Assembly: GCA_003194525.1 (NCBI GenBank)
Contig: NBIV01000965.1
Span: 1-20,564, forward strand
DNA: 20,564 nt
Reading direction: 5' to 3'
From: Gracilariopsis chorda
Taxonomy: Eukaryota > Rhodophyta > Florideophyceae > Gracilariales > Gracilariaceae
A program made the translations under genes and the position numbers. Numbering within the stretch: the first letter of the stretch is position 1; every line of letters starts with the position of its first letter. The notes beneath the pieces were generated by a model. It made no database searches. It was not told where the DNA came from and was given only the letters and a program-made list of their open reading frames with translations. Below, in pieces: positions 7,941 to 17,933 of the stretch.

Positions 7941-8786
7941 ACCTCCTTTATCAAGAGCTTACAAAGCTACTACGACTATCTGTAAAAACCTGGAATGCCG
8001 TGGGTACGTTAAACCTATACAAAGAAGTGGGGATGGAATTGTGATTCAAACACCAAGAAAAGTAATAGAGCGTGAATCTACGAAAGACGTAGAAATCAGT
8101 CGTGAGATTCCCAGTCAATCTTGCGCTTCGTCAAATAACAATGACGAAAGAATGAAAGTATGGAAACAAGAAAGAATTAGAACATCGACTGTTATTAATA
8201 CGTTAACGAAGGCTTGAAGACAACCGTGCAACTAATACCAACTTGCAGCAGAAACGGCAATCCGAAAAGGGGTTCATGGTGGCTGATTGATAACCAAGTG
8301 ACGAACAAGATGTCATTATTTTCGAATACTTCACAGAATGCTTTAGTTTCTACTAATGGATCCAACACAGGAAAAGAGATTCAACCTCGGACCTCGTCCA
8401 TTGTATCTTCTAGAGAACAAAAGGAAAATCAGAATCTCAAGGCATTTGTTCGATTTATACCGTGGATGGGAAAGACAGCCGAAGAAGCCATAGAAGTTTA
8501 ACGGAAAAGGTCTATTGACAAAGGTTAAAAAGCATTCAGACTTTTTGGGAATGCAACAAATTGCAGAAAGTATACTGTTGACTACGAATAGTGGATGTGG
8601 CCGAAAACGGGTCTACAAAACCTTTTTCTACGCTATAGGGCTCCTATGGAACTATTTTCAAAGTTTAGTCCAGAGACCTTACAAGTCAAAGAAGACGGAA
8701 CAGATGAAAATGAAAAGCACCTATTGACGGATTCAATCAGCATCTTAAGCTGCGATAAAGACCTCAATGCATATCCGCTATGCTGA
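7941..8786 (+). pseudogene. Unidentified decayed coding region
   Basis: Long stop-free stretches follow one another on the plus strand: about 7941-8216 (about 91 codons, no early ATG), 8214-8501 (95 codons) and two overlapping frames at 8515-8786 (63-70 codons). The first reads as normal polar protein (ERESTKDVEISREIPSQSC), and the second is Ser/Asn/Lys-rich. I do not recognise a domain. The density of open frames is higher than in the DNA to the left, which suggests one gene broken by a few frameshifts. The neighbouring solo LTR begins only 28 bp beyond the end, so the insertion may have interrupted or followed it. Chance open frames remain possible. Confidence 0.35.
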
Positions 8787-8813
8787 AAAGTAGCTAAAGC
8801 TTACTTTGTGTAC

Positions 8814-9583
8814 TGTGGTGCAATGCCCCGAGACGGGAGCTGACACACAAGGGTGTTCAACGTCCTCCTCTGTAGGGTAGCGCCGCGATAAAACCACCTG
8901 TGGTGAGCACACGAAGCTGGGTGTAAAGCCGGGACTCACCGTCACGACGGGCGATCAGGTGTAAGAAGCAGAAAGACCGAGAAGTCAGAAGCGGTAAAAT
9001 GTGGCGACACACTAGTGGTGGGCAATGCGCAAGGGCGGTACGGTATCCACACGAGTGGGGCGGTGGTGACCGAGGCAACGGTAATCATCAGTAGCCGCCG
9101 TACAACGACACCTGTATACGGGGGAACACAGCAATAGCCGCGGTAAAAGCGCACACGGAACCGAACACAATAGGGTTAAGAATGTGCTGAAAGCTCCACG
9201 AGGTGGGTAAATAAGCCTGCACTAGATGGTGTCTCTCCGGACGCATGAAAACACTCACCAGGGGTTCTGAGTCAGAGCTGACACTCGCCTGCTGCGTTTA
9301 CTTCGACCCAGGCGACCGGAGCCCACACACATGAGTAGTGGTGGTCGGCGCCCTGACATTACAGTGAAATTAACTAGTAATATCCCTAAGGGGGCGTCTA
9401 ATAATACATACGTGTGTCACATGCCAGCAATGCTGTGCACTACACCTGCAACCCATATTGGGGGCCTTCCAACGGAAACTGAATACCGGTACATTACTCA
9501 TACTTCACAGTCTGGAGGTGAGCATCGCCAAAGTGGAGTATGAAACCCATTAGTGCTGATACCGCTGAAAGCGTTGCACTTCA
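8814..9583 (-). repeat. Solo LTR (770 bp) with 5-bp target-site duplication
   Basis: It starts TGTGGTGCAATGCCCC and ends GCGTTGCACTTCA, the same termini as the LTR at 5521-6325, in the same orientation. The flanks are identical 5-mers: TGTAC at 8809-8813 and TGTAC at 9584-9588, which is the expected duplication size for Ty3/gypsy integration. No Gag or Pol sequence is next to it, so the body was lost by LTR-LTR recombination. The interior is strongly diverged from the other LTR and shorter by 35 bp, so the two belong to related but separate families or very old copies. Hairpins are frequent here too, for example ACCAC-CT-GTGGT at 8894-8905 and CCGTC-AC-GACGG at 8939-8950. Confidence 0.92.
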
Positions 9584-9732
9584 TGTACGACGTATAAAAT
9601 ATAACACACAAACGAACGACAATATCACTGCCCTTAGGCAATGAGTCTACATTCAATACTCATGCTGTGCTACCTAAATAGATCAAGATAGTCAAAGATC
9701 ACCAAGAGAGCTAAGCCCGCTTAATGTCCCAT

Positions 9733-10107
9733 GGAAGGCTGGTTATGCCACTTCGAGGTTCATTCCATGGCGTCCAGCGGGATATGCCGGCTGCATGTCA
9801 TAGCGAGGGCAGTTTAACCACCTCTGCTTTGCTTTCTGTGGCACCGAGTGGGCTACGCCCACTTAGTGCCACGAGGAAGGCTTGTTATGCCACATTTACG
9901 TTCATTCCATGGGGTCTGGCGGGTTATGCCCGCTGCACATGATGGCAAGGGCGGATACTCCACCTCGGCTCTGCCATCTGTGGCACTAAGTGGGCTATGC
10001 GCGTTTAGTGTCATGAAGAGGGTTGTTTATGCCATTTCTACCTCCAATCCTTATTGTCTAGCTGGTTATGCCCTTGAGACGTCATAGAGAGTGTGGTTGA
10101 GCCACTC
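9733..10107. repeat. 142-bp tandem repeat, about 2.6 copies, with stem-loops
   Basis: Units at 9733-9874, 9875-10016 and 10017-10107 (partial) align with a constant 142-bp step. Units 1 and 2 are close, while unit 3 is more diverged. Each contains repeated GG-TTATGCC-like cores inside short dyads, such as GCGGG-TTATG-CCCGC in unit 2. The right part of unit 1 folds into a long hairpin (9838-9872): GTGGCAC and GTGCCAC outside, AGTGGGC-TAC-GCCCACT inside, separated by 2-nt bulges. Unit 2 keeps part of that fold with G-T pairs. Two frames across it are open for 72-79 codons, but I take these as a by-product of the repeat. Confidence 0.85.
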
Positions 10108-10565
10108 TTATTTCTTTTTCTGTATAATGATATATGTAGCAAGCGTTGTATTGAAGTGGTTTGTTTTACGGCACTTACCTCTCCTGTTTTTCAGAGGCTC
10201 TTTTATGTACGCTATATGATTCTTGTGGCCACTCTTGTGCAATCATCTCCCTAACTTTTGAAATAAACGCCAGATCATGTAACTCTTACCGCTTTTCTTT
10301 AGTTCTATGTATATAGCTGTTCCAGTGTTAGCACTGATTATGTAATGCAGATTTACATAGTCTCATCGTGGTTTAGATAGGCTTGCTACTTCACCTGACC
10401 AGACTGTAAGAAGTTTTTGTATTAGAAAACGGGTTTAATGATGCTGTGCTTCAGTTTGCTCTTCACAAACGTCTGGCATGAACTTTTTGAAAAGCAACAC
10501 TATCATGAATAATGTCTTACTCTATGGATATCCTCTCGACGTGCTTGATTTACTCTGACAGAGAT
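10108..10565. other. AT-rich intergenic DNA, nothing recognised
   Basis: Between the tandem repeat and the recombinase relic I see no open frame of interest, no RNA gene and none of the small-hairpin density of the retroelement. It serves as a useful background stretch for comparison. Confidence 0.5.
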
Positions 10566-10569
10566 GTAA

Positions 10570-10950
10570 AGCGAGGAAAAGATTGACGAGCACAGTCGTT
10601 ATATGCCGCAAAATAGTTTGCGTATGCGTGATGACCAGCCATCTGCAAATATCTCCATGATTGCTTGATCTCTGAAACCTAGCGATCGATACAGCTGAAC
10701 TGCTCCCCTTTTGATGGAATGGCCAGAGTACATTTCAGCCTCACTTTCGCTGACCCCTATTGAGAGTAATCGCCGTAGAAGGAATTGCGTGTTTTTTTGC
10801 GCTCCAGTGCCGAGAATGGTCAAGAATATTTCCACCTGCTGAAGTTCTTTAATCGCAAAACAAGTATCCTCGTGAGCTTCCACGCAAGATCAACCAGGAG
10901 TACGTTGCAATAAAAGGGTCCATGAGAAATTTGAATCGTAAAGCCGTGTT
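10570..10950 (-). pseudogene. Tyrosine recombinase catalytic-domain relic
   Basis: Tyrosine recombinases cut and rejoin DNA through a Tyr. The minus frame from 10883 contains YSGHSIKRGAVQLYRSLGFR (residues 52-71), which matches the conserved box II (GHS-x-R-x-G-A) of integrase-type recombinases, then QAIMEIF. A frameshift near 10640 separates this from the expected C-terminal part, which is legible in another frame as GHHAYANYFAAYN, with a His and the candidate nucleophile Tyr. In the box II HxxR motif the Arg position reads Lys (HSIK). Upstream, an open stretch from 10923 may continue the domain (SWLILRGSS). Crypton or DIRS-like elements are the likely sources in a eukaryote. Both the substitution and the frameshift indicate decay. 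Confidence 0.65.
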
Positions 10951-11291
10951 CCCTGTCCAGGTTTTAAGTTTGTAAATCTTCTGCTTGGTAAAGTTCTTTA
11001 CAGAGTCATTTGCAATAAGAATGCATCAACCGGAACCCACAGACACATTCTGAAGTTTGAGGTTAGAACGTTCATCATAACGCAGTCACAATTTTAATTC
11101 AATGGGCATATTAGAATGGAGAAGAACATCCCTTATGTTGACAAATCACTGCTGAGCACTGCACCAGTACCTCTCGGTGTGATCACAAAAGTTCTTAACC
11201 GTTATAGGATTTGCGCGCAATGTCACAACACCTTAATGCGCTAGATGTACTCTGTGTGATCTTCGTAACGCAGCGAGTTCGACATTGCTGA

Positions 11292-11556
11292 TTAGAGGGT
11301 TTCCATGAGCTTTAGAATTTGTTTCATCAACAACCCATGTCCTCCTGTGACAATTTCGAGATTACATATGTCTCAAAACCTGTATCAACGCATTCATTGC
11401 ATCATTCTTCAGGCTGTCTGGATTCTCAAATTTGCAATAGTCCGCTAATAGATTCAAAACAAAGGTTGAACTAGACGGCGTTACAATAATAAGATCACGA
11501 GCTTGTTCGATATTTACGTAATCTGTAATTACTTTCAAAGCGAGCTTATGTTGAAC
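11292..11556 (-). pseudogene. Unidentified helical protein fragment
   Basis: Two minus frames read like one protein: 11556-11362 (64 codons, with ARDLIIVTPSSSTFVLNLL and NPDSLKNDAMNALIQVL) and then 11365-11292 (NLEIVTGGHGLLMKQILKLM). The pattern of amphipathic helices separated by short turns resembles armadillo/HEAT repeats, but there is no diagnostic motif and I cannot name a family. A stop and frame change between the two parts, and no continuation at either end, point to a relic. It lies about 340 bp upstream of the recombinase relic on the same strand but shows no sign of belonging to it. Confidence 0.35.
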
Positions 11557-11579
11557 TTAGTAGAAGCACTGCAAGCAGA

Positions 11580-12965
11580 CTACACAAGTTGGTAACGAAC
11601 ACGAAGTCGTTCATCGCCACTGACACTGAAGTTTGGGTTCTTTGAACCTCTCCCTTTTCGAACGCGTGTTAAAACGCTGTTGAGAACTGACCTATAAAAG
11701 TCAGGAGATACTGATTTCGTGCGTATAGAACAGATGCCGACGTTTTGGAGACCGCAATGGGCCCTGAGCTCTGTTGATTGCGCATCATGCGTGAGACGCA
11801 TATGTGGCTGAATTGTAGGTAGCAGGTTGCGTAGGTGGCAGGTTATCGTAGGTAGACCTGCACCACGGGTTTGAGAGCTGTTCCCCATAGACCGTGGGTG
11901 ACGTCAATTCAAATGAGGTAGTTTCCTGTTTGAGAGCTGCCCGAAGGAGGCACAATAAATACCCGGTTTCGGTATGAAGGAACAGAAACCGGAGGCATCC
12001 TCAGACGAACTTCTGAGGTCTTGTGCCTGTTCCCTCGCCTCGCGTTCACTCGCACGCCTCCGTCGTGCGACTGCCCGCTCCAGCTTTCCTGTCCAGACCA
12101 ACAAGCTCATTACTCGATGGTGACCAAAGCACGCCAAAGAATCACTGGCAACAGGGAAGTGAACAGTTCGCGAGATTCTGGGTGATGGCCATGATCGGGA
12201 TGTTTTCACATCAGCACCACTGTGGATCGTGCAGCGAAGCGGCAGAAACACAGGGCGACAGTTGCGAGCAGCGCATGCGCGACGCCTGCTCCGCACAGTG
12301 TGTGCACGGCACATTGCCTCAGCTGGCATCTGTGAGAAGAAAACAACTACAGCGAGCAGGCGTGTCAAGGAGCAGGGGCATGCCGATGATGCTGGTCATT
12401 TACGAAGGGCAACAAGTGTCGTGGTTTGGTGGGCGTCAGTGATATCCATAGGGTGCAACAGTCGTGTCTTTGGTATGATAGCGGGGACGAATGAGCCGCG
12501 AACTTGAGCCTTTCCGTAGTTGCGGTTTTGGGAGCCCTACCTTCGCGTGTGTGTCACGATGGAGAAGGCTTTGTACCGGCATCAAAGCAATAAGCCGAGT
12601 TCCCGCATGGAAACACGCCTACGTCGTAAACCAGGACAATCCCATACGGCTCAAGTCCTCCGTAACTGGCAACATCGCCCTCCATGAAAAACCAAACATT
12701 CGTTGCGTATCGAACACGGTCTTGTAGCTCTTTTCCGTTCTTCTTGCATTGGGGATCGCACTCCTTTTCGAAGGCAGAAGTGGCGCGTACAGTCGTACTT
12801 CTTTTAGTTCCACTAGCATTCCGTTCTGACCTCCAGATCGGCCAATGCCTTACCCAATATTTGGCACGCCGTAGTCGAAGATTACTACTAAGCTGCCACT
12901 GTCGCCTCTGCTTCTGCCTTGAGGTTTGCTTTTACCGGCTACGCCACCGTCCTCCGTCTCCTCTG
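11580..12965. other. Unresolved region with competing short open frames
   Basis: Open frames here overlap on opposite strands and none carries a motif I recognise: 11888-11580 minus (102 codons), 12368-11904 minus (154 codons), 12023-12442 plus (139 codons) and 12684-12977 plus (97 codons). They are Arg/Ser/Ala-rich in the GC-richer middle part, which often gives chance open frames. Upstream RPA1 sequence would be expected on the plus strand here, but I could not see it. It may have decayed beyond reading by eye. Confidence 0.4.
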
Positions 12966-12969
12966 CCTC

Positions 12970-14442
12970 CTCCGTGATTTCACCACAGCTCAAATGGCTC
13001 ATCATGCTCGCTCAAGCACCGCCCGTGACGCGCTTGGAATCCGGCAATTACGTGAACTCGTAATGAAGGCCTCTAAGTATCCGAAGACACAAAGTATGAA
13101 CCTGCCGGTCATCGGAACCAATCTGAAGGATAGTTTCCATGGAGCTTACAGGAAGGCTACAGCTCGTAAGGATAAGCGATTTGTTGCTGGGAATCGAAGT
13201 TCATGGCAAATCCAACCGTTCTGCATCTAGAATAACTAAGTGGGAGTGAGAACCCTGACTTTGAAGATGCTCTTTCCCTTGGAAGAACGATACAAGAACC
13301 ACCTTGGTTGCGAATTTGACCAGAACCTGCATGTTATGAACGACGAATATTTGTCTAACCTTCACGAATGATTCAAGAAGGAATTAGTAAAGATATCTGG
13401 AGGAGGAAACCAGGAAACAAGAAGCGCAATACGATCGTACATAAACACTGCTCTAAACCCTCAATCCAGCACCGATAAGTCCGCGTCGAGCCGTCCTTTC
13501 TATAAAGAGAAAAGTGATGATGAAAGTGCTGGACCAGTAGCAAGCACAATGGAGAAAGAGGAGGAGCTTTTCGCACGTGCCAAGGAAGAGGAAAACGCAT
13601 TTGCAACTTCCGAGGATGAGTATGATTTTACAGCAGCGATGACGAGGAAGACGATCTAACAAAACAGCAAGTAAATTCCGCAAATGATGTTGATGACGCT
13701 TCTCCGACAGCACGTGCAAAACCAAAGAAACGAAGTCGAAGACCGATAAACGTTCCAAAATAAGCAAGGGAAAAGCGTATTATCAGAAGAGGAAGATTGG
13801 ATTGAGTGCGGGGACTCGCATATCAGTATTCTTCTGTAAGAGTTTCCGATAGGAACATAGTCGAGTTTGACCGGACTTTTCCTTTGGCTTTCCTCGGCAA
13901 GCTTAACATACCGGCGGTAATGAAAGAAAGTGCGAAGGATGTGAGTCTGATAGAAGTAGAGAAACTAAATAGATGTTTTGTTGAATCTACAAATAACGAA
14001 CACCGGGTAATTACTGAGGGATCAAACATTCGCGAGATACACCAGCTTCGGGATGGGCTTGTAGAATTTGAGTCGTCTCGAGACGAACGATATGTATGGG
14101 ATACTAAAGATTTACGGGGTAGAGACATTAAGGGCAGCCCTGACCAATGAGCTCATGATGGTGTTCGACGCATACGGTATTCCAGTTAGCATTAGAGATC
14201 TTTCTTTAATCGCGATTTGTATGACGGTGAACGGCTCTTACCGTGGATTTAATCGTGTGACCATGGATGACACGCCCGGATTGTTCCAACGAGTGACATT
14301 CGAGACGAGCATGAAGTTCCTCAAAGATGCAACTGTGAACGAGATGGAAGAGTTTGTGACAAACCCCAGCTCAGCAATTGCACTCGGGCAGGTGTACGAA
14401 GGCGGCACTGGTGGCTTTCAATTGCTACACCAAGTAAACTGA
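12970..14442 (+). pseudogene. RPA1: RNA polymerase I largest subunit, C-terminal third, decayed
   Basis: The intact protein is the catalytic subunit of RNA polymerase I, which transcribes rRNA genes in the nucleolus. Recognisable pieces, in order: the segment after the trigger loop (DALGIRQLRELVMKASKY, about 13027-13080); a strand reading SDLLLGIEVHGKSNRSASR; FPLEERYKNHLGCEFDQNL (about 13272-13330); an acidic linker (EKEEELFARAKEEENAF), which is typical of Pol I and absent from the Pol II and III subunits; NRCFVESTNNEHRVITEG; and the C terminus YGVETLRAALTNELMMVF to QLLHQVN with a natural stop at 14440-14442. The pieces lie in changing frames, with shifts near 13165, 13625 and 14105 and stops at 13247 and 13369. 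The trigger-loop text before 13020 is badly eroded. No poly(A) follows the stop, so a retrocopy is not indicated. Confidence 0.85.
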
Positions 14443-14482
14443 TATTCCATGCCGAGCTGTGTTGAAATGCGAGCGCAAACGC

Positions 14483-15560
14483 CTAGTCCCAAAACATGGC
14501 GTTACTATCCCCGCCCACATGACACAAAAAACGACTTACTGATTTTGGATGCCAGTCTACCGAACTGCAAGGTGCTCGTTTGTGTGCCTTGGCCGTTCGA
14601 CAACAATCTTGCGGTTTTCCAGTCCCAGTAGAAAAGCCTTCCAAGACTTTCACTACTTCCAAGAAACTGTCCACCAGGTAATGCAGTCATGCCGCATGCG
14701 TAGCCCGCAACTAGTTTGGTCACGGAAAACGCGCTTCTCGGTGGGCTGGAAGCGATGGCCTATTGAAAAACAGTCGAATGGTGTTTTCCATACTCTGGCA
14801 ATATAACCACTTCTGATTTGGATGTATGATAGTAACAGGCATGGTATGAGCAAAGGCTCTGTAATGTATTTGATAAAAAACTGGATTACGTACTCCCGTA
14901 CGCGAAGCACTTTCTCATCGGCGCCTGAAACAAATCGACGGCCTTCATCAATGAATGGACAGAGAGTTGACCGAGCCCATGTGTTTATCATATGTTGAAC
15001 GACTTCGGAGGCATCTCTAACGTCGATTTGCATGACTTTCTTTTCCGCACAACCTTCCAGGAACTGAAAGGGTTCGTGAGGGCAAAAACCGCACGCATAA
15101 TGGATTAACTAAGGTACTGAAGGATGAAAGCACTTTTCCCGACTCCACGTCCCACAGTAGTACGCGTTTGTTCAAATCCGGCGGTCAAGAACTGCGACGC
15201 TGCTTAGTCGAACACGGCGTCACGAATCGCCTTTGAATGACCCACGTACGTCCTCGCCAGTTTCGCGGACTGCGAATACCACAATTTGGCACTTCCATCA
15301 TTTCCAGCCAAAAGAACCAAATGGCCGTATTCCGGACTGAGACGTAAAACTGATGCATCGGGTGGGTGAGCATTCTTGGATGAAGTGGCTCGCTTGGGTA
15401 TATATGTTGTGTACTGTTCTAAATCGGCAAATGTTATACTTAAAGAAAGTGGGACATGCCACGCACGATTTGGATAGTCGGTTTGTGAGGATAGGTGAAA
15501 AGTGCTGCTCGGTACCAGTACCGACGGTGTTTTGTTGGTGTACTGCTCGGTAGACGTGCG
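14483..15560 (-). pseudogene. CDC40: Pre-mRNA splicing factor PRP17/CDC40, WD40 part, decayed
   Basis: PRP17/CDC40 is a WD40 spliceosome protein acting in the second splicing step. Reading minus from about 15560: STFHLSSQTDYPNRAWHVP, matching the family's DYxGRSW box; YIPKRATSS; then WD repeats with SPEYGHLVLLAGNDGSAKLW and LARTYVGHSKAIRDAVFD. An in-frame TAA follows at 15206-15204. Then come IDEGRRFVSGADEKVLRVRE, a frame-broken repeat, SESLGRLFYWDWKTARLL and VDWHPKSVSRFL, ending FWD-stop at 14483-14485. Ending directly after the last WD is the natural C terminus of this family. At least four frame changes and the loss of Trp or Gly in several repeats show it is dead. It converges with RPA1, with 40 bp between the two stops. 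Confidence 0.85.
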
Positions 15561-15880
15561 TGGGCGCTTTTGAGTGGCAGACGATTGGGGTTTAGACGGA
15601 TCGTTTTGTGGGAATTAATGGAGTTTTAACTGGAGATCTTGGGCGCTTTTGTGGCTCTGCAAAAGGTTGAAAGGATCGCTTCAGTGACGAGAACGCTTCT
15701 AAATCGTACGCGATTGTCCCCATAGTTCCGGTGACAATACTGCGTGTGGTATACCACCCTTTAACTGTTGGGTCTCGGTAGAGGGGTGGCCACAGTAACA
15801 ATTGTACGAGACGGGCGCTGCCTTGCGGGCAACTATCCTAGAGGCTGAAGGTTCAGAGCTCACGCTGACACGAGTGGTGT
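15561..15880 (-). pseudogene. Possible N-terminal remnant of PRP17/CDC40
   Basis: The minus frame 15801-15592 (69 codons) has YRDPTVKGWYTTRSIV followed by SSLKRSFQPFAEPQKRPRSP. PRP17 proteins carry an NPT-containing box and a region rich in basic residues before the WD repeats, and the position directly upstream of the recognised part is right. The similarity is too weak to be sure. Chance is a fair alternative. Confidence 0.25.
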
Positions 15881-16260
15881 GTCCTGGAGAGAAATATGGA
15901 GATGTAAGGGTCACGAGATCAAGGTGCCAGTGCAAGAGGCGGAGAGTGGAAATTCACATGAAACGCTAATAGGTAGCAACACACAGCGGTACGACTAAAA
16001 CAGTAGAAACAAAACGCAGAAAGGAAGAGGGAGTTCTCGAGCAAAGCTGCAATCCCGGTGAGCCGGTAAGATTCCGCGAAGGCAGGGCTCTACGACCGTC
16101 GGGGTCGATAGGATCCTCCAAGTTGAGGGAAATCGGGTTGTTGTCCCCTTTACAGAGTAAGCCGCCGGCGGCAGCCGTACTAAGTAGTGTAGCGGGAATT
16201 CCCAATAAAAATATCTAAAAGATATCCTAAATTTGGGCACAGGCCCGCAGTACACGTGGT
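15880..16260. repeat. Hairpin-rich segment of unknown origin
   Basis: Five dyads fall in about 190 bp: CCGG-TGAG-CCGG (16055-16066), CGACC/GGTCG with a 5-nt loop (16093-16107), CCTC/GAGG (16115-16128), ATATCT-AAA-AGATAT (16211-16225) and GGGC-ACAG-GCCC (16235-16246). A GGGAATTCCC palindrome lies near 16194-16203. The style is that of the LTRs at 5521 and 8814, so this may be a piece of another element, but I found neither their termini nor a target-site duplication. Confidence 0.4.
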
Positions 16261-16370
16261 GTGTCTACAAGTCATGTCTACTATCCATCCACCTGTGAAG
16301 GGGACTTCTCATAAACGGCTCCACAGTCGCACGTTTACAGTGCCAATTTATGAGTGGCTTCCCCCACCAC

Positions 16371-17350
16371 CTAACCAATTTCCGCGATCTGAACCATCCG
16401 TAGACGAAATGCTACGCTGCGTTTTGGGGCGGCATCTTTATCTGAAGAATGGTCAGCATGAGCCGCTAGAATATCCATCGCAACGGCACCTCTGTTGCGG
16501 GGAAGCGTGAACTGCCAAGCAGAGGGTATGTAGGTACTGTATATCTGACTTGGAATGGTGATGAAGACGAATAATCGTCGAGTTTCACGAATTGCAAAAA
16601 GGTGATCCGACATATTTTCCCACGTGTTCAACGTTGATGGTTTGTCATCACGCACGATCGCTTTGTCGATCCAATAGGCTCCGAGCAAGCACAACCGTCC
16701 ATTGCGGGAGCAGTGGAAAGCACGAAGCTGGACGTCGTTGCAAACGCGTTCAAGCCGCAGACAGGCGCACGACACCTCGCATCGCTTCGCCCCCGACATG
16801 TGTGCTTCCACCCGCTTGCCGCTGTCGTACAGGAAAGCCTCTACCAAAACGAAAAGCATGGCATATGCAACAAGGGATGTAGAATATAGAGGCTCTGTTC
16901 TCTGACAGGTCGATGTTCTTTCTGTTTTCATGTTTGTATCATTCTACAGCGGCTTATATGCCGTTCCCCAAAGCTTCTTTCAACGCTTCTTCTGTGCTGC
17001 CCAATTACAATATCGTGCACCTGGTCTATCCTGACGTCCAATTACAAGCAGGATAATTTCAGTTCCAATAAACATCGTTGCAGCATACGTCGAAACGAAA
17101 CGTCCATCTCCAATGCGTAGACGGTAAGTGACAAGGGTAAAGGACATCGCCGCGCTTGCGAATTGCACCATCTGTCGAGCACACCAACGTCTTGTTCTCT
17201 GAGAAATGACGTGGGGCTCTTCGAAACAACCGTGGCCATTGATGGCATTTCTGCCAGCACTTCCGTTGCCATGCTGCAGTATCAGCTTGACAAGGGCGAC
17301 AACAAAGCTTTCGCTGCGAAAGAGTTCTGCCCTTCAGCGAGTATCAGCGG
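16371..17350 (-). pseudogene. Unidentified decayed coding region, possibly a membrane protein
   Basis: Minus frames 17272-17042 (76 codons), 17171-16980 (63 codons) and 16931-16371 (186 codons) follow each other in steps. The middle one is hydrophobic (ATMFIGTEIILLVIG) and the last starts with a hydrophobic stretch (SLVAYAMLFVLVEAFLY) and then has AYWIDKAIVRDD. Together they could be fragments of one protein with several membrane spans. No family signature is visible, and the frame changes would make it non-functional. The 186-codon frame is among the longest in the window outside the retroelement, which is the main reason to list it. Confidence 0.35.
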
Positions 17351-17354
17351 CTAA

Positions 17355-17930
17355 GTGCACAATACACACTCCTGATCCATGCACAGATTCACAACCGGCA
17401 AAGCGAACAACAACCCACGAAGTGGTTCCATCACATCTACTCGGCGCGAAGAGCAACATTCGCGCCCTTCAAATGCATTTCCGCAACTGTCACCATCGCT
17501 GTCATTGTTCGTACTGAACTTTGTGACTGTTTTATGGGTAAACTCATTGTTGAAGGGCATGTAGTAGCGGCTAATCACTCGGAGCTGTTCTGCTGAAAAG
17601 TATAAAGGTTTTGTGTGTGGGTTGTATTCCCTCACTGTTCCCAACGCAACTCACATTTCTGCGACCTTCCCTCCTCCCCCTTCTCACCCATTTCCCACTT
17701 CTCAGTCTCTTTGGAATTCCTGCTTCCCATTCCACCCATCATTCAAGGTTAGCATTTCTGTCTTCGTTACCTTCGACTGAGTTTATCTGGGAATCCCCCC
17801 ATTTTTCGTGCTCCGCATGTCATATACTTGGATTCTTTACCTACAACCATTTCAGTATGACATTCAGCAAACCAACTGCCTCCGACGTTCTGTTTCATCT
17901 GAAAACTGAAGAGCTTGTCTCCTCTAAAAT
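17355..17930. other. No recognised gene; pyrimidine-rich tract
   Basis: A C/T-rich run of about 50 bp (about 17660-17715) lies here, and the open frame across it (17611-17961 plus) is Leu/Pro/Ser-rich, as expected of such DNA. Upstream parts of the MSH3 relic would be expected in this area, but only the last bases before 17934 are readable. Confidence 0.4.
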
Positions 17931-17933
17931 CAG

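Noticed and set aside
9724..10087. Two overlapping plus-strand frames as protein genes
   Set aside because: They follow the 142-bp tandem repeat and show no protein-like conservation beyond the repeat itself.
12023..12442. Plus-strand 139-codon and minus-strand 154-codon frames as genes
   Set aside because: They overlap each other, neither has a recognisable motif, and the Arg/Ser-rich composition fits chance open frames in GC-richer DNA.
13373..13767. Minus-strand open frames of 77 and 104 codons
   Set aside because: They are antisense to the acidic linker of the RPA1 relic, where GA-rich coding sequence gives Leu/Phe-rich open antisense frames.
17660..17715. Pyrimidine tract as an intron branch and acceptor region of MSH3
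   Set aside because: No clear AG and no readable exon on either side at the right distance, so an intron cannot be supported.
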